Assembly: GCF_016615955.1 (NCBI RefSeq)
Contig: NZ_CP067113.1
Span: forward strand, 2,418,001-2,482,000
Reading direction: 5' to 3'
From: Luteimonas sp. MC1750
GTDB lineage: Bacteria > Pseudomonadota > Gammaproteobacteria > Xanthomonadales > Xanthomonadaceae
DNA length: 64,000 nt
Part shown: one piece after another, positions 38,204 to 50,005 of the stretch
Numbering within the stretch: the first letter of the stretch is position 1
Layout of the letters: the number at the start of each line of letters is the position of its first letter
Notes under the pieces: model-generated
Seen by the model: the letters and a program-made list of their open reading frames with translations, nothing else
Told to the model about the DNA's origin: nothing
The model's database searches: none
Translations under genes and position numbers: made by a program

Positions 38204-38225
38204 TGTTGGCGGGTGCTGGCCATGG

Positions 38226-39461
38226 TCAGAACTCCCCCTGGAACCAGGTCTTGAGCTTCTTCAGGACGCTGCCGGCGCGGCCGGTGGGCAGCACGGGGCG
38301 GCGTGGGTGCTCGATCTGGCTGCCCATGAGCAGCAGGCCGACGCCGGTGGCGTGGACCGGGTTGTTGACCACTTCGCCCAGGCCGGTGACGTGCTGCGGG
38401 ATGCCCACGCGCACCGGCATCTGCAGCATTTCCTCGGCCAGTTCGACCACGCCTTCCATCTTCGCGGCGCCGCCGGTGAGCACCATGCCGGCGCGCACGT
38501 GCTGCTCGAAGCCCGAGCGGCGCAGTTCGGCCTGCACCATCTCGAAGATCTCCTCGTAGCGCGCCTGCACGGCCTGGGCCAGCGACTGGCGCGGCAGGCG
38601 CCGCGGCGGGCGGTCGCCGACGCTCGGCACCTGGATCGACTCCTCGCTGGTCGCCAGCTGCGCCAGCGCGCAGGCGTAGCGGACCTTGATCTGCTCGGCC
38701 TCGGGCGTGGGCGTGCGCAGCATGTGCGCGATGTCCTCGGTCACCTTGTCGCCGGCGATCGGCAGCGACGAGGTGTGGCAGATCGCACCCTGCACGAACA
38801 CGGCGAGATCCGTGGTGCCGGCGCCGATGTCGACCATCACCACGCCCAGCTCGCGCTCGTCGCTGGTCAGCACCGCGGTGCTCGAGGCCAGCGAGGAGAG
38901 CACCAGGTCGTCGATCTGCAGGTCGCAGCGCTGCACGCACTTCGAGATATTGGCGGCGGCCGACTGCGCGCAGACCACCAGGTGCGCATGCACCTCCAGG
39001 CGCACGCCGGTCATGCCGACGGGGTTGCGGATGCCTTCCTGCGAATCATCGAGCACGTATTCGCGCGGGATCGCGTGCAGGATCTTCTGGTCGGCCGGGA
39101 TCGCGACCGCCTTGGCGGCGTCGAGCACGCGGTCGAGGTCCGACCAAGTCACTTCGCCGTCGCGGATCGGCACGATGCCCGGCGAGTTCTTGCACTGCAC
39201 GTGGCTGCCTGAGATCGAGGCGTAGACCGAGCGGATGTCGCAGCCGGCCATCAGCTCGGCCTCTTCGATCGCGCGCTGGATCGACTGCACGGTGGACTCG
39301 ATGTCGACCACCACGCCGCGCTTGAGCCCGCGCGATTCGTGGCTGCCGATGCCGATCACCTCGATCGGGTTGCCCGGCGAGTACTCGCCCACCAGGGCCA
39401 CCACCTTGGAGGTGCCGATGTCGAGGCCGACGATCAGGGCCTTGTCGCCTTTGCGGTTCAT
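38226..39461 (-). CDS. ftsA: Cell division protein FtsA
   Basis: A 411-residue actin-like membrane anchor for FtsZ. Phosphate-binding loop ALIVGLDIGTSKVVALVGEY at the N-terminus; 1C subdomain with GGVVVDIE-type sequence (SRGLKRGVVVDIESTVQSIQRAIEEAELMAG); later MVDIGAGTTDLAVF and GMVLTGGAAKMEGV. It ends with the amphipathic membrane helix VLKKLKTWFQGEF. Its ATG overlaps the ftsQ stop (ATGA). Confidence 0.97.
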   Translation of the reverse strand: MNRKGDKALIVGLDIGTSKVVALVGEYSPGNPIEVIGIGSHESRGLKRGVVVDIESTVQSIQRAIEEAELMAGCDIRSVYASISGSHVQCKNSPGIVPIRDGEVTWSDLDRVLDAAKAVAIPADQKILHAIPREYVLDDSQEGIRNPVGMTGVRLEVHAHLVVCAQSAAANISKCVQRCDLQIDDLVLSSLASSTAVLTSDERELGVVMVDIGAGTTDLAVFVQGAICHTSSLPIAGDKVTEDIAHMLRTPTPEAEQIKVRYACALAQLATSEESIQVPSVGDRPPRRLPRQSLAQAVQARYEEIFEMVQAELRRSGFEQHVRAGMVLTGGAAKMEGVVELAEEMLQMPVRVGIPQHVTGLGEVVNNPVHATGVGLLLMGSQIEHPRRPVLPTGRAGSVLKKLKTWFQGEF

Positions 39462-40165
39462 GCAGTGCTTTCCTCGGCCCAGGTCAGGGCGAAGCCATTC
39501 GTGTATCGGAGATCTGCGCGCGACAGCGGCAGCTGTTCCTGCTGCAGCAGCTGCGGCAGGAGGCGGGCGAAACGGGCCATGCGGATGCGCGCCTGGTGGC
39601 TGCCGATGACCACCTCGGTGCCGTTGGAGAGGACCATCGCCCAGCTGCCGCGGTTGTCGAGCAGCAGCGCACGCACGCTGTAGCCGGCCGGCGCGAACAG
39701 GCCGCTGGCTTCCTGGTACAGCTCGACCACCTCGTCGACGCGGCCGTCGGGGCCGTGCAGCAGCGGCAGGCCCTGCGGCACGTCGACATCCGCGGCGGGG
39801 AATACGCGGCCCTGCTGGGACAGCAGGCGGCCCTCGCCCCAGCGCGCGTAGGGACGGTGTTCGCTGACCCGCACTTCGAGCACGTCGGGCCAGCGCTTGG
39901 ACACCTCCGCCTGCTCCACCCAGGGCAGGCGCGCGACGGCGTGGCGCGCCTCGTCCAGGCGCACCGCGAAGAAGCCCTGCTGCGCATAGGGCAGCACCGC
40001 TTCGCGCACGACGGCCGGATCGACCTGCTGGAGGTTGTCGTTGATCCGCAGCGTGCGTAGCGGCCAGCGCTCGGCGCCGATCCAGCCCTGGACCACGGCG
40101 ACCACCGGCAGCGCGACCAGCGCCACCGCGAGCGTCCAGGCGAGGATGCGCGCCAGTGCGTTCAC
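39458..40165 (-). CDS. ftsQ: Cell division protein FtsQ
   Basis: A 235-residue bitopic protein of the FtsQBL complex. It has one N-terminal transmembrane helix ([23 protein letters not shown]), then a POTRA domain ([72 protein letters not shown] region) and a beta domain ([32 protein letters not shown]). The chosen start is a GTG overlapping the ddlB stop (GTGA). Confidence 0.93.
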   Translation of the reverse strand: MNALARILAWTLAVALVALPVVAVVQGWIGAERWPLRTLRINDNLQQVDPAVVREAVLPYAQQGFFAVRLDEARHAVARLPWVEQAEVSKRWPDVLEVRVSEHRPYARWGEGRLLSQQGRVFPAADVDVPQGLPLLHGPDGRVDEVVELYQEASGLFAPAGYSVRALLLDNRGSWAMVLSNGTEVVIGSHQARIRMARFARLLPQLLQQEQLPLSRADLRYTNGFALTWAEESTA

Positions 40166-41100
40166 AGCGTCTGCTCCAGCACGCGCCAGCACAGCTCGGC
40201 GTAGTCACAACCCAGCTGCGCGGCGGCCTTGGGCACCAGGGAATGGCTGGTCATGCCCGGCGCGGTGTTCACCTCGATCAGCTGCAGGCCGCGCTCGCGG
40301 TCGCGCATCACGTCGACGCGGCCCCAGCCGCTGCACGCCGCCGCGCGGAAGGCGCGCAGCGCCAGGTCGCGGATCGCGGCTTCGTCCTCGCCGTCGAGGC
40401 CCGGACACAGGTACTGCGTGTCCTCGGCGACGTACTTGGCGTGGTAGTCGTACCACTCGCCGGCCGGCACGATGCGGATCGACGGCAGGGCGACGTCGCC
40501 GAGGATGCCGACGGTCAGCTCGTCGCCGCGCACCATCTGCTCCATCAGCAGCTCGCCGTCGTACGCGGCCGCGAACGCGATCGCCGGCGCCAGGTCGGCC
40601 TCGGCCAGCACGCGGAACACGCCGACGCTGGAGCCTTCGGACGACGGTTTGACGAACACGGGATAGCCGAGGCGCGCGGCGGCGGCGGCCAGGTCGGCGC
40701 CCTTCGCCAGCCGCTCGTAGCGGGGGGTCGGCAGGCCTTCGGACAGCCAGACCTGCTTGGTGCGGATCTTGTCCATGGTCAGCGCGCTGCCAAGCACGCG
40801 CGAGCCGGTGTACGGCACGCCAAGCGCGTCGAGCAGGCCCTGGAGCGTGCCGTTCTCGCCGGCGCCGCCGTGGAGGATGTTGAACACGCGGGCGTAGCGC
40901 CCGGCCTGCAGCTCGGCCAGCAGCGTCGGGACGCCGTCGACGGCGTGCGCGTCCACGCCGCGCGAGCGCAGGGCCTCGAGCACGCCGGCGCCGGAGTCCA
41001 GCGACACCTCGCGCTCGCTGGTGTCGCCGCCCAGCAGCACGGCCACGCGGCCGAAGGCGGTGGCATCGGTCACGCGCAGTGCGGGCAGGTGCAGGCTCAT
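40162..41100 (-). CDS. ddlB: D-alanine-D-alanine ligase
   Basis: A 312-residue ATP-grasp ligase that makes the D-Ala-D-Ala dipeptide used by MurF. Seen: [79 protein letters not shown], and the metal-binding end ELNTAPGMT-like sequence [20 protein letters not shown]. The ATG overlaps the murC stop (ATGA). It is in its canonical place between murC and ftsQ. Confidence 0.97.
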   Translation of the reverse strand: MSLHLPALRVTDATAFGRVAVLLGGDTSEREVSLDSGAGVLEALRSRGVDAHAVDGVPTLLAELQAGRYARVFNILHGGAGENGTLQGLLDALGVPYTGSRVLGSALTMDKIRTKQVWLSEGLPTPRYERLAKGADLAAAAARLGYPVFVKPSSEGSSVGVFRVLAEADLAPAIAFAAAYDGELLMEQMVRGDELTVGILGDVALPSIRIVPAGEWYDYHAKYVAEDTQYLCPGLDGEDEAAIRDLALRAFRAAACSGWGRVDVMRDRERGLQLIEVNTAPGMTSHSLVPKAAAQLGCDYAELCWRVLEQTL

Positions 41101-42551
41101 GCGCCCTCCCCCGCGGCCGGGAAGCCGTCGGCGGCCAGGCTCTGCGAGGCGTGGCCGATGTCGCCGGCGCCCATGACCAGCAGCAGGTCGCCGTCCTCGA
41201 GGATGTCGGGCAGCACGTCGCGCAGGTCGCCCGGTCCGTTGACCACGACCGGGTCGATGCGGCCGCGGGCGCGGATGGCGCGCGCCAGCGCACGCGCGTC
41301 GGCATTCGGCAGCGGCTGCTCGCCGGCCGGGTAGACCTCGGTCAGCACCAGCGCGTCGACGTCGGACAGGACGCCCGCGAAGTCGTCGAGCAGGTCGCGC
41401 GTGCGGCTGTAGCGGTGCGGCTGGAAGGCCACGACCAGGCGGCGCTCGGGCCAGCCGCCGCGCGCGGCTTCGAACACCGCCGCCAGTTCACGCGGATGGT
41501 GCCCGTAGTCGTCGACCAGCTGCACCCGCGCGCCGCGCGCGGTGGTGAGCTCGGCCAGGCGGTTGAAGCGGCGGCCGACGCCCGCGAACTTCGCCAGCGC
41601 GGTGCGCATCGCGTCCGGCTGGACGCCCAGCTCCCAGGCCACCGCCGCCGCCGCGAGCGCGTTCTGCACGTTGTGCCGGCCCGGCATCGCCAGCTCCATC
41701 GGCGTGGACGAGCCGTCGGGCAGCACCAGGTCGAAGTACATCGTGGCGCCGTCCTGGCGCACGTTGTCGGCGCGCACGTCGGCGTCGGCATGGAAGCCGT
41801 AGGTCATCACGTGGCGCGAAACCGTGCCGGCCAGCGCCGCCACTTCGGGGTCGTCGATGCACAGCACCGCGAGGCCGTAGAACGGCAGCCGGTGCAGAAA
41901 CTCGGAGAACGCCTGCTGCACGCGAGCGAAATCGCCGCCGTAGTTCTCCAGGTGGTCGACGTCGATGTTGGTGACGATGGCGACCAGTGGATTCAGGCGC
42001 AAGAAGCTGCCGTCGCTCTCGTCGGCCTCGGCCACCAGCCAGTCGCCGCCGCCCAGGCGCGCGTTGGCGCCGGCGGCCAGCAGCTTGCCGCCGATGACGA
42101 AGGTGGGATCGAGGCCACCCTCGGCCAGCACGCTCGCCAGCAACGAGGTGGTGGTGGTCTTGCCATGGGTGCCGGCCACGGCGACGCCGCGGCGGAAGCG
42201 CATCAGCTCGGCCAGCATCTCGGCGCGCGGCACCACCGGGATGCGCTGCGCGCGGGCTTCCAGCAGCTCCGGGTTGTCGGGCTGGATGGCGCTCGACACC
42301 ACCACGCAGTCGGTGCCCAGCACGTTGGCCGCGCCGTGGCCGCGATGCACGGTCGCGCCAAGGCCCGCGAGGCGGCGCGTCACCGCGCTGTCGGCCATGT
42401 CCGAACCCGAGACCTGGTAGCCCAGCGTGCACAGCACCTCGGCGATGCCGCTCATGCCGGTGCCGCCGATGCCGATGAAATGCACGCGCGAATGCCGCCG
42501 CGCGAAGTCGGCCATCGGCACGCCGTGGGTATCGTGAAGGCGGCGGATCAT
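41097..42551 (-). CDS. murC: UDP-N-acetylmuramate-L-alanine ligase MurC
   Basis: A 484-residue Mur ligase. N-terminal UDP-binding domain [30 protein letters not shown] loop [26 protein letters not shown]; central [14 protein letters not shown]-terminal [17 protein letters not shown] and GAGDIG. The ATG at 42551 overlaps the end of ftsW by four bases. murG is normally found between ftsW and murC but is missing here. Confidence 0.97.
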   Translation of the reverse strand: MIRRLHDTHGVPMADFARRHSRVHFIGIGGTGMSGIAEVLCTLGYQVSGSDMADSAVTRRLAGLGATVHRGHGAANVLGTDCVVVSSAIQPDNPELLEARAQRIPVVPRAEMLAELMRFRRGVAVAGTHGKTTTTSLLASVLAEGGLDPTFVIGGKLLAAGANARLGGGDWLVAEADESDGSFLRLNPLVAIVTNIDVDHLENYGGDFARVQQAFSEFLHRLPFYGLAVLCIDDPEVAALAGTVSRHVMTYGFHADADVRADNVRQDGATMYFDLVLPDGSSTPMELAMPGRHNVQNALAAAAVAWELGVQPDAMRTALAKFAGVGRRFNRLAELTTARGARVQLVDDYGHHPRELAAVFEAARGGWPERRLVVAFQPHRYSRTRDLLDDFAGVLSDVDALVLTEVYPAGEQPLPNADARALARAIRARGRIDPVVVNGPGDLRDVLPDILEDGDLLLVMGAGDIGHASQSLAADGFPAAGEGA

Positions 42552-43858
42552 GCCTGGGCTCCGGGGCTGAGGCGGGGCTCGATGCGCTGGCGCAGGCGGC
42601 TGGTGCCGCGCGCGGCCAGCGACGGCACCGGCTGGGTGGTGGCGGGCATCGGCGCCGGCGGCGCGGCAGGCGAGGCGGCTTCGCCACGCAGGCGCGCGAC
42701 CTGGCGCTGGGTGCGGTCGAGCTCGTAGGACACGCGCAGCAGCAGGCCCACCGCGACGCAGGTCATCATCACGCTGGAGCCGCCCGACGAGACCAGCGGC
42801 AGGGTCAGCCCCTTGGTCGGCAGCAGGCCGAGGTTCACGCCGATCGAGACCAGGGTCTGCAGGCTCATCCACAGCGCGATGCCGAAGGCGATGTAGCCGG
42901 CGAAGTGGCGGCGGTTCTCGACGCAGCGCAGCCCGATCAGGAAGGCGCGGCCGACCAGCAGCGCGTACAGCCCGATCACCAGACAGACGCCGACGAAGCC
43001 GAGCTCCTCGGCGATCACCGCGAGGATGAAGTCGGTATGCGCTTCGGGCAGGTAGTTGAGCTTCTGGATCGAAGCGCCCAGGCCCACGCCCCAGAACTCG
43101 CCGCGACCGACCGCCATCAGCGCGTTGGCCAGCTGGTAGCCGCTGTTGAAGGGATCGGCGAAGGGGTCCATGAACGAGGTCAGGCGACGCATGCGGTAGG
43201 GCTCGGCGATCGCCACCGCGGCCAGCGCCGGCAGCAGCAGCACCACCGGCGCGGCCATCCGCGGCAGGTGGACGCCGCCCAGCACCAGCATCCCGGCGGT
43301 GATCGCCAGGATCAGCGCCAGCGAACCGAAGTCGGGCTGGAACGCGAGCAGGACCATCAGCACCACGGCCACGCCGATCGGCTTCAGCATGGCGCCCCAG
43401 GTGGCGTTGACCTCGTCGCGGAAGCGCACCAGGTAGCTGGCCAGCCAGACGATGTACATCACCTTGACCGCCTCGACGGCCTGGAACTTGGACACGCCCA
43501 GGTTGATCCAGCGCTGCGCGCCGTTGACGCTGGAGCCCAGCCCCGGAATGAACACCGCCAGCAGCGCCAGCACGCAGCCCAGCAGCAGCAGCCGGTCGTA
43601 ACGCTCGACGGTCTTGAGCTCCAGCCGCATCGCCATGAAGGCGAGCACGCCGCCCAGGCCCATGAACACCACGTGGCGCACCAGGAAGTAGTTGGGGCCC
43701 ACGCCCAGCTCCTCGCCGATGGCGATCGAGCTCGAGCCCACCATCACGATGCCGAGCGACGCCAGCGCCAGTGCGGCACCGAGCATCCACGGGTCGTAGC
43801 GCCCGCCGATGGACTCGAGGCGGACGGCCTGGCTGCTGCGGTCGTGGGTCCTGTCCAT
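42548..43858 (-). CDS. ftsW: FtsW, SEDS-family septal peptidoglycan polymerase
   Basis: A 436-residue polytopic membrane glycosyltransferase that works with FtsI. About ten transmembrane helices; SEDS hallmarks include [36 protein letters not shown] (conserved Asp), [48 protein letters not shown] and [11 protein letters not shown] Pro/Ala/Arg-rich cytoplasmic tail of ~50 residues follows. Start ATG shares one base with the mraY stop (TGATG). Confidence 0.97.
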   Translation of the reverse strand: MDRTHDRSSQAVRLESIGGRYDPWMLGAALALASLGIVMVGSSSIAIGEELGVGPNYFLVRHVVFMGLGGVLAFMAMRLELKTVERYDRLLLLGCVLALLAVFIPGLGSSVNGAQRWINLGVSKFQAVEAVKVMYIVWLASYLVRFRDEVNATWGAMLKPIGVAVVLMVLLAFQPDFGSLALILAITAGMLVLGGVHLPRMAAPVVLLLPALAAVAIAEPYRMRRLTSFMDPFADPFNSGYQLANALMAVGRGEFWGVGLGASIQKLNYLPEAHTDFILAVIAEELGFVGVCLVIGLYALLVGRAFLIGLRCVENRRHFAGYIAFGIALWMSLQTLVSIGVNLGLLPTKGLTLPLVSSGGSSVMMTCVAVGLLLRVSYELDRTQRQVARLRGEAASPAAPPAPMPATTQPVPSLAARGTSRLRQRIEPRLSPGAQA

Positions 43859-44943
43859 CAGCGCACCTTCAAGGTGGCGAGGCCGACCAGCACGAGGATC
43901 ACCGAGATGATCCAGAAGCGCACGATCACGCGCGGCTCCGGCCAGCCCTTGAGCTCGAAGTGGTGGTGGATCGGCGCCATGCGGAACACGCGCTTGCCGG
44001 TGAGCTTGAAGCTGGCGACCTGGATCATCACCGACAGCGTCTCGATCACGAAGATGCCGCCCATCACCACCAGCACCAGCTCCTGCCGCACGATCACCGC
44101 GATGCAGCCGAGCACGGCACCCAGCGCCAGCGCGCCGATGTCGCCCATGAAGACCATCGCCGGATAGGTGTTGAACCAGAGGAATCCGAGGCCGGACCCC
44201 GCGATCGCGGCGCAGATGATCACCAGCTCGCCGGCCCCCGGCACCCGCGGGATCTGCAGGTACTCGGCGAACACCGCGTTGCCCGAGGCATAGGCGAACA
44301 CGCCCAGCGCGCAGGCCACCAGCACGGTCGGCATGATCGCCAGGCCGTCCAGGCCGTCGGTCAGGTTGACCGCGTTGGAGAAGCCGACAATCCAGAAGTA
44401 GGCGATGGCGACGAAGGACACGCCGGCCAGCGGCAGTGCCACCGCCTTGAAGAACGGGATGTAGAACGTGGTCGCGACGGGCGTGTCGGCGCTGAACCAC
44501 AGGAACAGGCCGGCGGCGAGGCCGATCACCGACTGCAGCGCGTACTTGGTGCGCGAGCGCATGCCGTTGGGGTCGCGCTTGACGATCTTGATCCAGTCGT
44601 CCCACCAGCCGATGGCACCGAAGCCGGCCATCACCACCAGCACCAGCCACACGTGCTTGTTGCGCAGGTCGCCCCACAGCAGCACCGAGGCCAGCACCGT
44701 GATCAGGATCAGCCCACCGCCCATGGTCGGCGTGCCGGCCTTGGAGAAATGCGTCTGCGGCCCGTCCTGGCGGATCGGCTGCCCACCCTTGTACTGGGCC
44801 AGCTTGCGGATCACCGCCGGACCCCACCAGAGCGACAGCGCCAGCGAGGTGAGGGCCGCGAGGATGCCGCGGAAGGTCAAGTAGCCGAACAGGCCGAACA
44901 GGCCTTCGAGCTGCTGCAGCCAGCGCGTGAGTTCAAGCAGCAT
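43858..44943 (-). CDS. mraY: Phospho-MurNAc-pentapeptide translocase MraY
   Basis: A 361-residue polytopic enzyme that moves phospho-MurNAc-pentapeptide to undecaprenyl phosphate, giving lipid I. Seen: [26 protein letters not shown], the Asp pair in [35 protein letters not shown], and the end [25 protein letters not shown]. Start is the ATG at 44943 ([10 protein letters not shown]), giving almost the same length as E. coli MraY (360). It overlaps the end of murF by 11 bases. Confidence 0.97.
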   Translation of the reverse strand: MLLELTRWLQQLEGLFGLFGYLTFRGILAALTSLALSLWWGPAVIRKLAQYKGGQPIRQDGPQTHFSKAGTPTMGGGLILITVLASVLLWGDLRNKHVWLVLVVMAGFGAIGWWDDWIKIVKRDPNGMRSRTKYALQSVIGLAAGLFLWFSADTPVATTFYIPFFKAVALPLAGVSFVAIAYFWIVGFSNAVNLTDGLDGLAIMPTVLVACALGVFAYASGNAVFAEYLQIPRVPGAGELVIICAAIAGSGLGFLWFNTYPAMVFMGDIGALALGAVLGCIAVIVRQELVLVVMGGIFVIETLSVMIQVASFKLTGKRVFRMAPIHHHFELKGWPEPRVIVRFWIISVILVLVGLATLKVR

Positions 44944-46417
44944 GGGTGTCGACTCCTTCAAGCAGCGCGTGGACCACGCGATCCATCGCGCTGCCGCGCG
45001 AACCCTTCACCAGCACCGTGGGCACCGGCCGATCACCCGCCACCGCCGGCGAACGACCCGCCCCTGTGGGAGCGGCTACAGCCGCGATCCGGGTGTCGTC
45101 GACAGCTGGCATCCGCGGCGTGGCGATCGCGGCTGTAGCCGCTCCTACAAGGGCGTCCTTCACCGCGGCGGCGAGGTCTTCGTGGGATGCGAACACCTGG
45201 CCGCCCTCGCCGAACGCCTCGACCGCCTTCGCCGCCAGCCTGCCCAGCGCGAACAGCCGCGCCACGCCCGCCTCGCGCGCGCGGCGGCCCGCGGCCGCGT
45301 GCAGCGCTTCGGCGTCCTCGCCCAGTTCGCGCATGTCGCCGAGCACCAGCCAGCCGCCACCGCCGGCCGTGGCCAGGGTGTCGATCGCCGCGGCCAGCGA
45401 ACCCGGATTGGCGTTGTAGCTGTCGTCGACCAGCCAGGCGTCCGGCAGGCGGTGGCGCACCAGGCGACCCTGCACCGGCCGGGCCAGCGTGAGCCCCTCG
45501 GCAATCGCAGCAAGCGGGGCGTCGCAGGCCAAGGCCAGCGCCGCCGCGGCCATCGCATTGGCGACGTTGTGCCTGCCCGGCAGCGCCAGCGCGACCGCGG
45601 CCTCGCCCAGCGGCGTCACCAGCACGAAGTCGCTGCCGTCCTCGCGCAGCACCAGGTCGCGCACGCGCACGTCGGCGCGGGCCACGAAGCCGAAGCGCAG
45701 GATCCGCCGACCATGCGCGCGCTCGGCGAAGAACGACTCGAAGGCGTCGTCGGCGTTGACCACCGCGGTGCCATCGGCCGGCAGGGCGTCGTAGATCGCG
45801 CCCTTGACGTCGGCGACGTTGGCGATCGTGCCCATGCGCTCGAGGTGCGCGGGGGCGATGTTGTTCACCAGCGCCACGCGCGGCGCCGCGATGCCGGCGA
45901 GGTACGCGATGTCGCCAGGCTTGCCGGCACCCATCTCGTAGACCGCGAAGCGCGCCGCGTCGTCGGCGTCGATCATCGCCAGCGGCAGGCCGATCTCGTT
46001 GTTGCGGTTGCCCGGGCTCGCGACCACGGTCGCGAAGCGCCCGAGGATCGACAGGGCGAGCTCCTTGACGCTGGTCTTGCCGTTGCTGCCGGTGACCGCG
46101 ACCACCGACTGCCCGACGCGCGCGGCCTGCAATGTGCGGGCAAGCGACCCCAGCGCCTCGACCGTATCGCCGACCACGACCTGCGGCAGCGGCGCGTCGA
46201 CGGGATGCGACACCAGGGCCGCGACCGCGCCGCTGGCGGCCGCTGCCGCGACATGCGCATGGCCGTCGAACTGCTCGCCGGCGATCGCCACGAACAGCGG
46301 CGCGCCGCCCGCGGCCAGGGTCCGGCTGTCGCTCACGACCGCGTCGACGAGCAGGTCCTCGCCCTGGAGCCGGCCATTGCAGGCCTGCGCGACCTGCGAG
46401 AGCGCCATTGGCTTCAT
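44933..46417 (-). CDS. murF: UDP-MurNAc-tripeptide D-Ala-D-Ala ligase MurF, with a REP-encoded insert
   Basis: A 494-residue Mur ligase, longer than the usual ~450. Seen: [28 protein letters not shown] loop [12 protein letters not shown] (109-116 core), [38 protein letters not shown], and the C-terminal [12 protein letters not shown] near residue 471. The extra length lies at about 424-465, just before KGSR: the stretch GAATAAIA...IAAVAAPTG is encoded by a REP pair inserted in frame. The insert falls in the variable end of the C-terminal domain, so function is probably kept. The ATG overlaps the murE stop; an ATG three codons later is also possible. Confidence 0.95.
   Translation of the reverse strand: MKPMALSQVAQACNGRLQGEDLLVDAVVSDSRTLAAGGAPLFVAIAGEQFDGHAHVAAAAASGAVAALVSHPVDAPLPQVVVGDTVEALGSLARTLQAARVGQSVVAVTGSNGKTSVKELALSILGRFATVVASPGNRNNEIGLPLAMIDADDAARFAVYEMGAGKPGDIAYLAGIAAPRVALVNNIAPAHLERMGTIANVADVKGAIYDALPADGTAVVNADDAFESFFAERAHGRRILRFGFVARADVRVRDLVLREDGSDFVLVTPLGEAAVALALPGRHNVANAMAAAALALACDAPLAAIAEGLTLARPVQGRLVRHRLPDAWLVDDSYNANPGSLAAAIDTLATAGGGGWLVLGDMRELGEDAEALHAAAGRRAREAGVARLFALGRLAAKAVEAFGEGGQVFASHEDLAAAVKDALVGAATAAIATPRMPAVDDTRIAAVAAPTGAGRSPAVAGDRPVPTVLVKGSRGSAMDRVVHALLEGVDTHAA
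45063..45150. repeat. REP inverted pair inside murF
   Basis: A copy at 45063-45090 and an inverted copy at 45124-45150, both within coding sequence and read in a different frame from the pair in the Nudix-ThiE gene. No stop is created. Confidence 0.93.
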
Positions 46418-47889
46418 GCCCGGCCTCCGAGGGCGCGCTGCGCCACGTCGCGGTCGTCGAAGGGATGGCGGACGCCGCCGATCTCCTGCCAGGACTCGTG
46501 GCCCTTGCCCGCGACCAGCACGATGTCGCCGGGACCCGCCGCGCCCACGGCACGCGCGATGGCGGCGGCGCGGTCGCGCTGCACCGTCACCCGCGACGCG
46601 TCGGCGAACCCGGCCATGATTTCGGCCACGATGGCATCGCCTTCTTCGCCGCGCGGGTTGTCGTCGGTCACGATCACGGCGTCGGCGCCCTGCTCGGCCG
46701 CGGCCGCCATCTCCGGGCGCTTGCCGCGGTCGCGCTCGCCGCCGCAGCCGAAGACGCAGGTGATGCGGCCGGCGGCGTGGGCACGGACGCTGGACAGCGC
46801 CTGCACGAGGGCATCCGGCGTGTGCGCGTAGTCGACCACGACCAGCGGCAGGCCATCGTGGCCGCCGAGGCGGTTCATGCGTCCGGCGATCGGCTGCAGC
46901 CGGCCCAGCACGCCGGCGATCGCGTCGGCGGCGACGCCCTGGGCATGCAGCACGCCGGCGACGGCCAGCAGGTTCTCGACGTTGAAGCGGCCGAGCAGCG
47001 GCGAACGCACGGCGTGCCGCGCCTGGCCCACGCGCAGCCCGAAGGCGATCCCCGCCACGTCGAGCACGACGTCCGATGCCGCCACCTCGGCCCGCGCGTC
47101 GTCGCGCGCGCTGGTGGCGATGCGGCGCAGGCCCGGGGGCAGGCGCGCGAACAGTCCCTGGCCGAAGCCGTCGTCGACGTTGACCACCGCGGCCGCGAGC
47201 CCCGGCACCGCGAACAGGCGCTCCTTGGCCGCGCCGTAGGTGGCCATGTCGCCGTGGTAGTCGAGGTGGTCGCGGGTGAGGTTGGTGAACACGCCGACTT
47301 CGAAATGCACCGCGTCCACGCGGCCCTGGTCGAGCGCATGCGAGCTGGTTTCCATCGCCACCGCCTGCGCGCCGGCGTCGCGCAGCTCGGCGAGCAGCGC
47401 GTGCACCTGCAGCACCAGCGGCGTGGTGAAGCCGGTCGGGCGCACGTCGCCGTGCAGGCCCGCGCCCAGCGTGCCGATGGTCGCGGCGCGGCGGCCGAGC
47501 AGCTCCCAGGCCTGCGCCAGCAGTTGCACGGTCGAGGTCTTGCCGTTGGTGCCGGTCACGGCGACCGTGGACATCGCCGCCGAAGGACGGCCATGGAAGG
47601 CATCGGCCATCGCGCCCATGCGCGCGCGCAGGCCGGGGACGGCGATCGCGCCGGCAGGCGGCGCAGGCACGTCGCCCGGCACCGGCGGCTCGAAGAGCAC
47701 GGCGGCGGCACCATCGGCCAGCGCGCGCCCGGCGAAGTGCAGGCCATGGGTGCCGAAGCCGCCGATGGCGACGAAGCCGTCGCCTGCGCGCACGCTGCGG
47801 CTGTCGAGCACCAGGCCCGACACCTCGAGCGACGGCGGCACGCCGTCGACGTCGGGCAGCAGTTCGGCCAGGCGCATGCGGCGGCTCAC
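46414..47889 (-). CDS. murE: UDP-MurNAc-L-Ala-D-Glu:meso-DAP ligase MurE
   Basis: A 491-residue Mur ligase that adds meso-diaminopimelate. Seen: [25 protein letters not shown] loop [72 protein letters not shown]. The DNPR motif ([11 protein letters not shown]) marks the meso-DAP type rather than the Lys type. Chosen start is the GTG at 47889 overlapping the ftsI stop (GTGA), which gives the N-terminus [13 protein letters not shown]; the ATG at 47877 is an alternative. Confidence 0.96.
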   Translation of the reverse strand: MSRRMRLAELLPDVDGVPPSLEVSGLVLDSRSVRAGDGFVAIGGFGTHGLHFAGRALADGAAAVLFEPPVPGDVPAPPAGAIAVPGLRARMGAMADAFHGRPSAAMSTVAVTGTNGKTSTVQLLAQAWELLGRRAATIGTLGAGLHGDVRPTGFTTPLVLQVHALLAELRDAGAQAVAMETSSHALDQGRVDAVHFEVGVFTNLTRDHLDYHGDMATYGAAKERLFAVPGLAAAVVNVDDGFGQGLFARLPPGLRRIATSARDDARAEVAASDVVLDVAGIAFGLRVGQARHAVRSPLLGRFNVENLLAVAGVLHAQGVAADAIAGVLGRLQPIAGRMNRLGGHDGLPLVVVDYAHTPDALVQALSSVRAHAAGRITCVFGCGGERDRGKRPEMAAAAEQGADAVIVTDDNPRGEEGDAIVAEIMAGFADASRVTVQRDRAAAIARAVGAAGPGDIVLVAGKGHESWQEIGGVRHPFDDRDVAQRALGGRA

Positions 47890-49745
47890 CGACGCCCTCC
47901 CGGCGCGGCGGCTGCCGGCAACGAGGCCGGGGTGGCACCGGCCGGCAGCGCGCCCGTGGACAACGCGGCACTCGCACGCGCCTGGCGCGGCGCACTCCGC
48001 GCGCGCTCCTTGGCCTGCTGCTTGGCCTGCTCGGCCAGCCAGGTCTCGATGTCGTCCGGCGGCACGTCCATCAGGCGCAGGGCGCCATCCATGGTCTTCT
48101 GGAACACCGGGCCAGCCACCGCGCCGCCGTAGATGCCCTTGGCGGGATCCGGATCGTCGATCACCACCACCATCGAGTAGCGCGGGTTCTCGACCGGCAC
48201 CACGCCGGCGAAGAAGGACACGTAGCGGCGCGAGTAGCCGCCGCCCGAGGCCTTGCGCGCGGTACCGGTCTTGCCGGCGACGTGGTAGCCCGGGATCGCG
48301 GCCTGGATCGCGGTGCCGCCCGGCTCGGTGACCGTCTGCATCATCTTCAGCACGGTGTCGGCCACGGTGGCGTCCATCACCTGCGCGGGCTCTTCGTGCT
48401 GGCCCTTGACCAGGGTCGGGCGCACGGCGCGCCCGTGGTTGGCCAGCGTGGCGTAGGCGCGCGCGATCTGCAGCGGCGTGACCGACAGGCCGTAGCCGTA
48501 GCTCATGGTCTGCTTGCTGGTGCCGCTCCAGTTGGCGGCCGGCGGCAGCAGGCCCGAGGCTTCGCCGGGGAAGCCGCTGCCGGTGCTGCGGCCGAAGCCC
48601 AGGCTGGCGAGGTAGTCGTGGAAGTAGGCGTTGTCCAACTTCGCGACGATCCGCGAGGTGCCGATGTTCGAGCTCTTGGTGATCACGCCCGTGGTGTCGA
48701 GCACGCCCAGGTTGCGGTGGTCGGTGGTGCGGTAGCGGCCGTTGGGGATCCAGCCGGGGTTGGTGTCGAAGATCGTCTGCGGGGTGATCACGCCGGCCGA
48801 GAGCCCTGCCGCCACGGTGATCGGCTTGATCGTCGAGCCGGGCTCGATGAGGTCGGTCACGGCGCGGTTGCGGCGCGCATCGCGGTGCTCGCCGGTGACC
48901 GAGTTCGGGTTGTAGGTCGGCAGGTTGGCCATGGCGAGGATCTCGCCGGTACTGATGTCCATCACCACCACCGAGCCCGCGCTGGCGCCGGTCCGCTCGA
49001 GCGTGGCACGCAGCTCGCGGTGCGCGAGGTACTGCACGCGGCGGTCGATGCTGAGCGTGAGGTCCTTGCCCGGCTGCGCGGCGCGCACCAGGTCGACGTT
49101 CTCGACGATGCGGCCGCGGCGGTCGCGGATCACCTTCTGCGCGCCCGGCGTGCCGCGCAGCCATTCGTCGAACGCAAGCTCCACGCCTTCCTGGCCGGCG
49201 TCGTCGATGTTGGTGAAGCCGAGCACGTGGGCCAGCGCCTCGCCCTGCGGATAGAAGCGGCGGAATTCGCGCTGCGAGAACACCCCGGGCACCTTGTGCG
49301 CCAGGATCGCCTCGGCCTCGTTCGGATTGATGCGGCGCTTGAGGTAGACGAATTCCTTGTCGGCGCGCTGCGCGAGGCGGCGCTCGAGGTGGTCCAGCGG
49401 TACGCCGAGGGCCTCGGCGAGCTGCGGCAGCCGGTCCGGGTGCTTGAGCAGCTCCTGCGGATTGCCCCAGACGCTGTCGACCGGCGACGACACGGCCAGC
49501 GGCTCGCCGTTGCGGTCGGTGATCATGCCGCGCGAGGTGGCGATCGGGATCTCGCGCAGGAAGCGCGAATCGGCCTTCTGCTGGTAGTAGGCGTTGTCGA
49601 CCAGCTGCAGGTCGACCGCGCGCGCCACCAGGATGACGCCGCAGGCGCCGAGCACGCCGACGATCAGCTTCAACCGCCCGCGCAGGTCGAACTGCGCGCG
49701 GCCCCGCGGCCTGACGGTCCCGTTGCGGTCGCGGCGGAACCTCAC
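47886..49745 (-). CDS. ftsI: Penicillin-binding protein 3 (FtsI), septal transpeptidase
   Basis: A 619-residue class B PBP. It has an N-terminal transmembrane helix ([22 protein letters not shown]), a pedestal domain ([27 protein letters not shown]) and a transpeptidase domain. The catalytic motifs are EPGSTIKP (SxxK), SSN and KTGTARK. A Pro/Ala-rich C-terminal tail of ~60 residues is longer than in E. coli. The start is a GTG overlapping the ftsL stop (GTGA). It works with FtsW in septal wall synthesis. Confidence 0.97.
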   Translation of the reverse strand: MRFRRDRNGTVRPRGRAQFDLRGRLKLIVGVLGACGVILVARAVDLQLVDNAYYQQKADSRFLREIPIATSRGMITDRNGEPLAVSSPVDSVWGNPQELLKHPDRLPQLAEALGVPLDHLERRLAQRADKEFVYLKRRINPNEAEAILAHKVPGVFSQREFRRFYPQGEALAHVLGFTNIDDAGQEGVELAFDEWLRGTPGAQKVIRDRRGRIVENVDLVRAAQPGKDLTLSIDRRVQYLAHRELRATLERTGASAGSVVVMDISTGEILAMANLPTYNPNSVTGEHRDARRNRAVTDLIEPGSTIKPITVAAGLSAGVITPQTIFDTNPGWIPNGRYRTTDHRNLGVLDTTGVITKSSNIGTSRIVAKLDNAYFHDYLASLGFGRSTGSGFPGEASGLLPPAANWSGTSKQTMSYGYGLSVTPLQIARAYATLANHGRAVRPTLVKGQHEEPAQVMDATVADTVLKMMQTVTEPGGTAIQAAIPGYHVAGKTGTARKASGGGYSRRYVSFFAGVVPVENPRYSMVVVIDDPDPAKGIYGGAVAGPVFQKTMDGALRLMDVPPDDIETWLAEQAKQQAKERARSAPRQARASAALSTGALPAGATPASLPAAAAPGGRR

Positions 49746-50005
49746 GGCTGCACCACCACGATCTCGTCGGCCTCGGGGAACTTCATCCCCAGTCGCGCGC
49801 GTGCGACCTGGTCGACGCGGTTGGCCTCGGCCCAGGTGGCCTGTTCGAGCTGCAGGCGGCCGAAGTCGATGTTGAGCTCGTCGCGCTCGTCCACCAGCCG
49901 GGTCAGCTCGACGAAGAGCTGGCGATGCTGGTGGCGCGCGTGGACCACGCCGATGCCCGCGACGATGTTCGCCGCGAGCAGCACGATGACCAGGAAGCGG
50001 GTCAT
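49742..50005 (-). CDS. ftsL: Cell division protein FtsL
   Basis: An 87-residue bitopic protein with a short cytoplasmic end, one transmembrane helix ([20 protein letters not shown]), then a periplasmic leucine-zipper-like coiled coil ([45 protein letters not shown]). This is the FtsL pattern including the conserved RLGM-type end. It forms the FtsQBL complex. It overlaps rsmH and ftsI by four bases on each side. Confidence 0.94.
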   Translation of the reverse strand: MTRFLVIVLLAANIVAGIGVVHARHQHRQLFVELTRLVDERDELNIDFGRLQLEQATWAEANRVDQVARARLGMKFPEADEIVVVQP

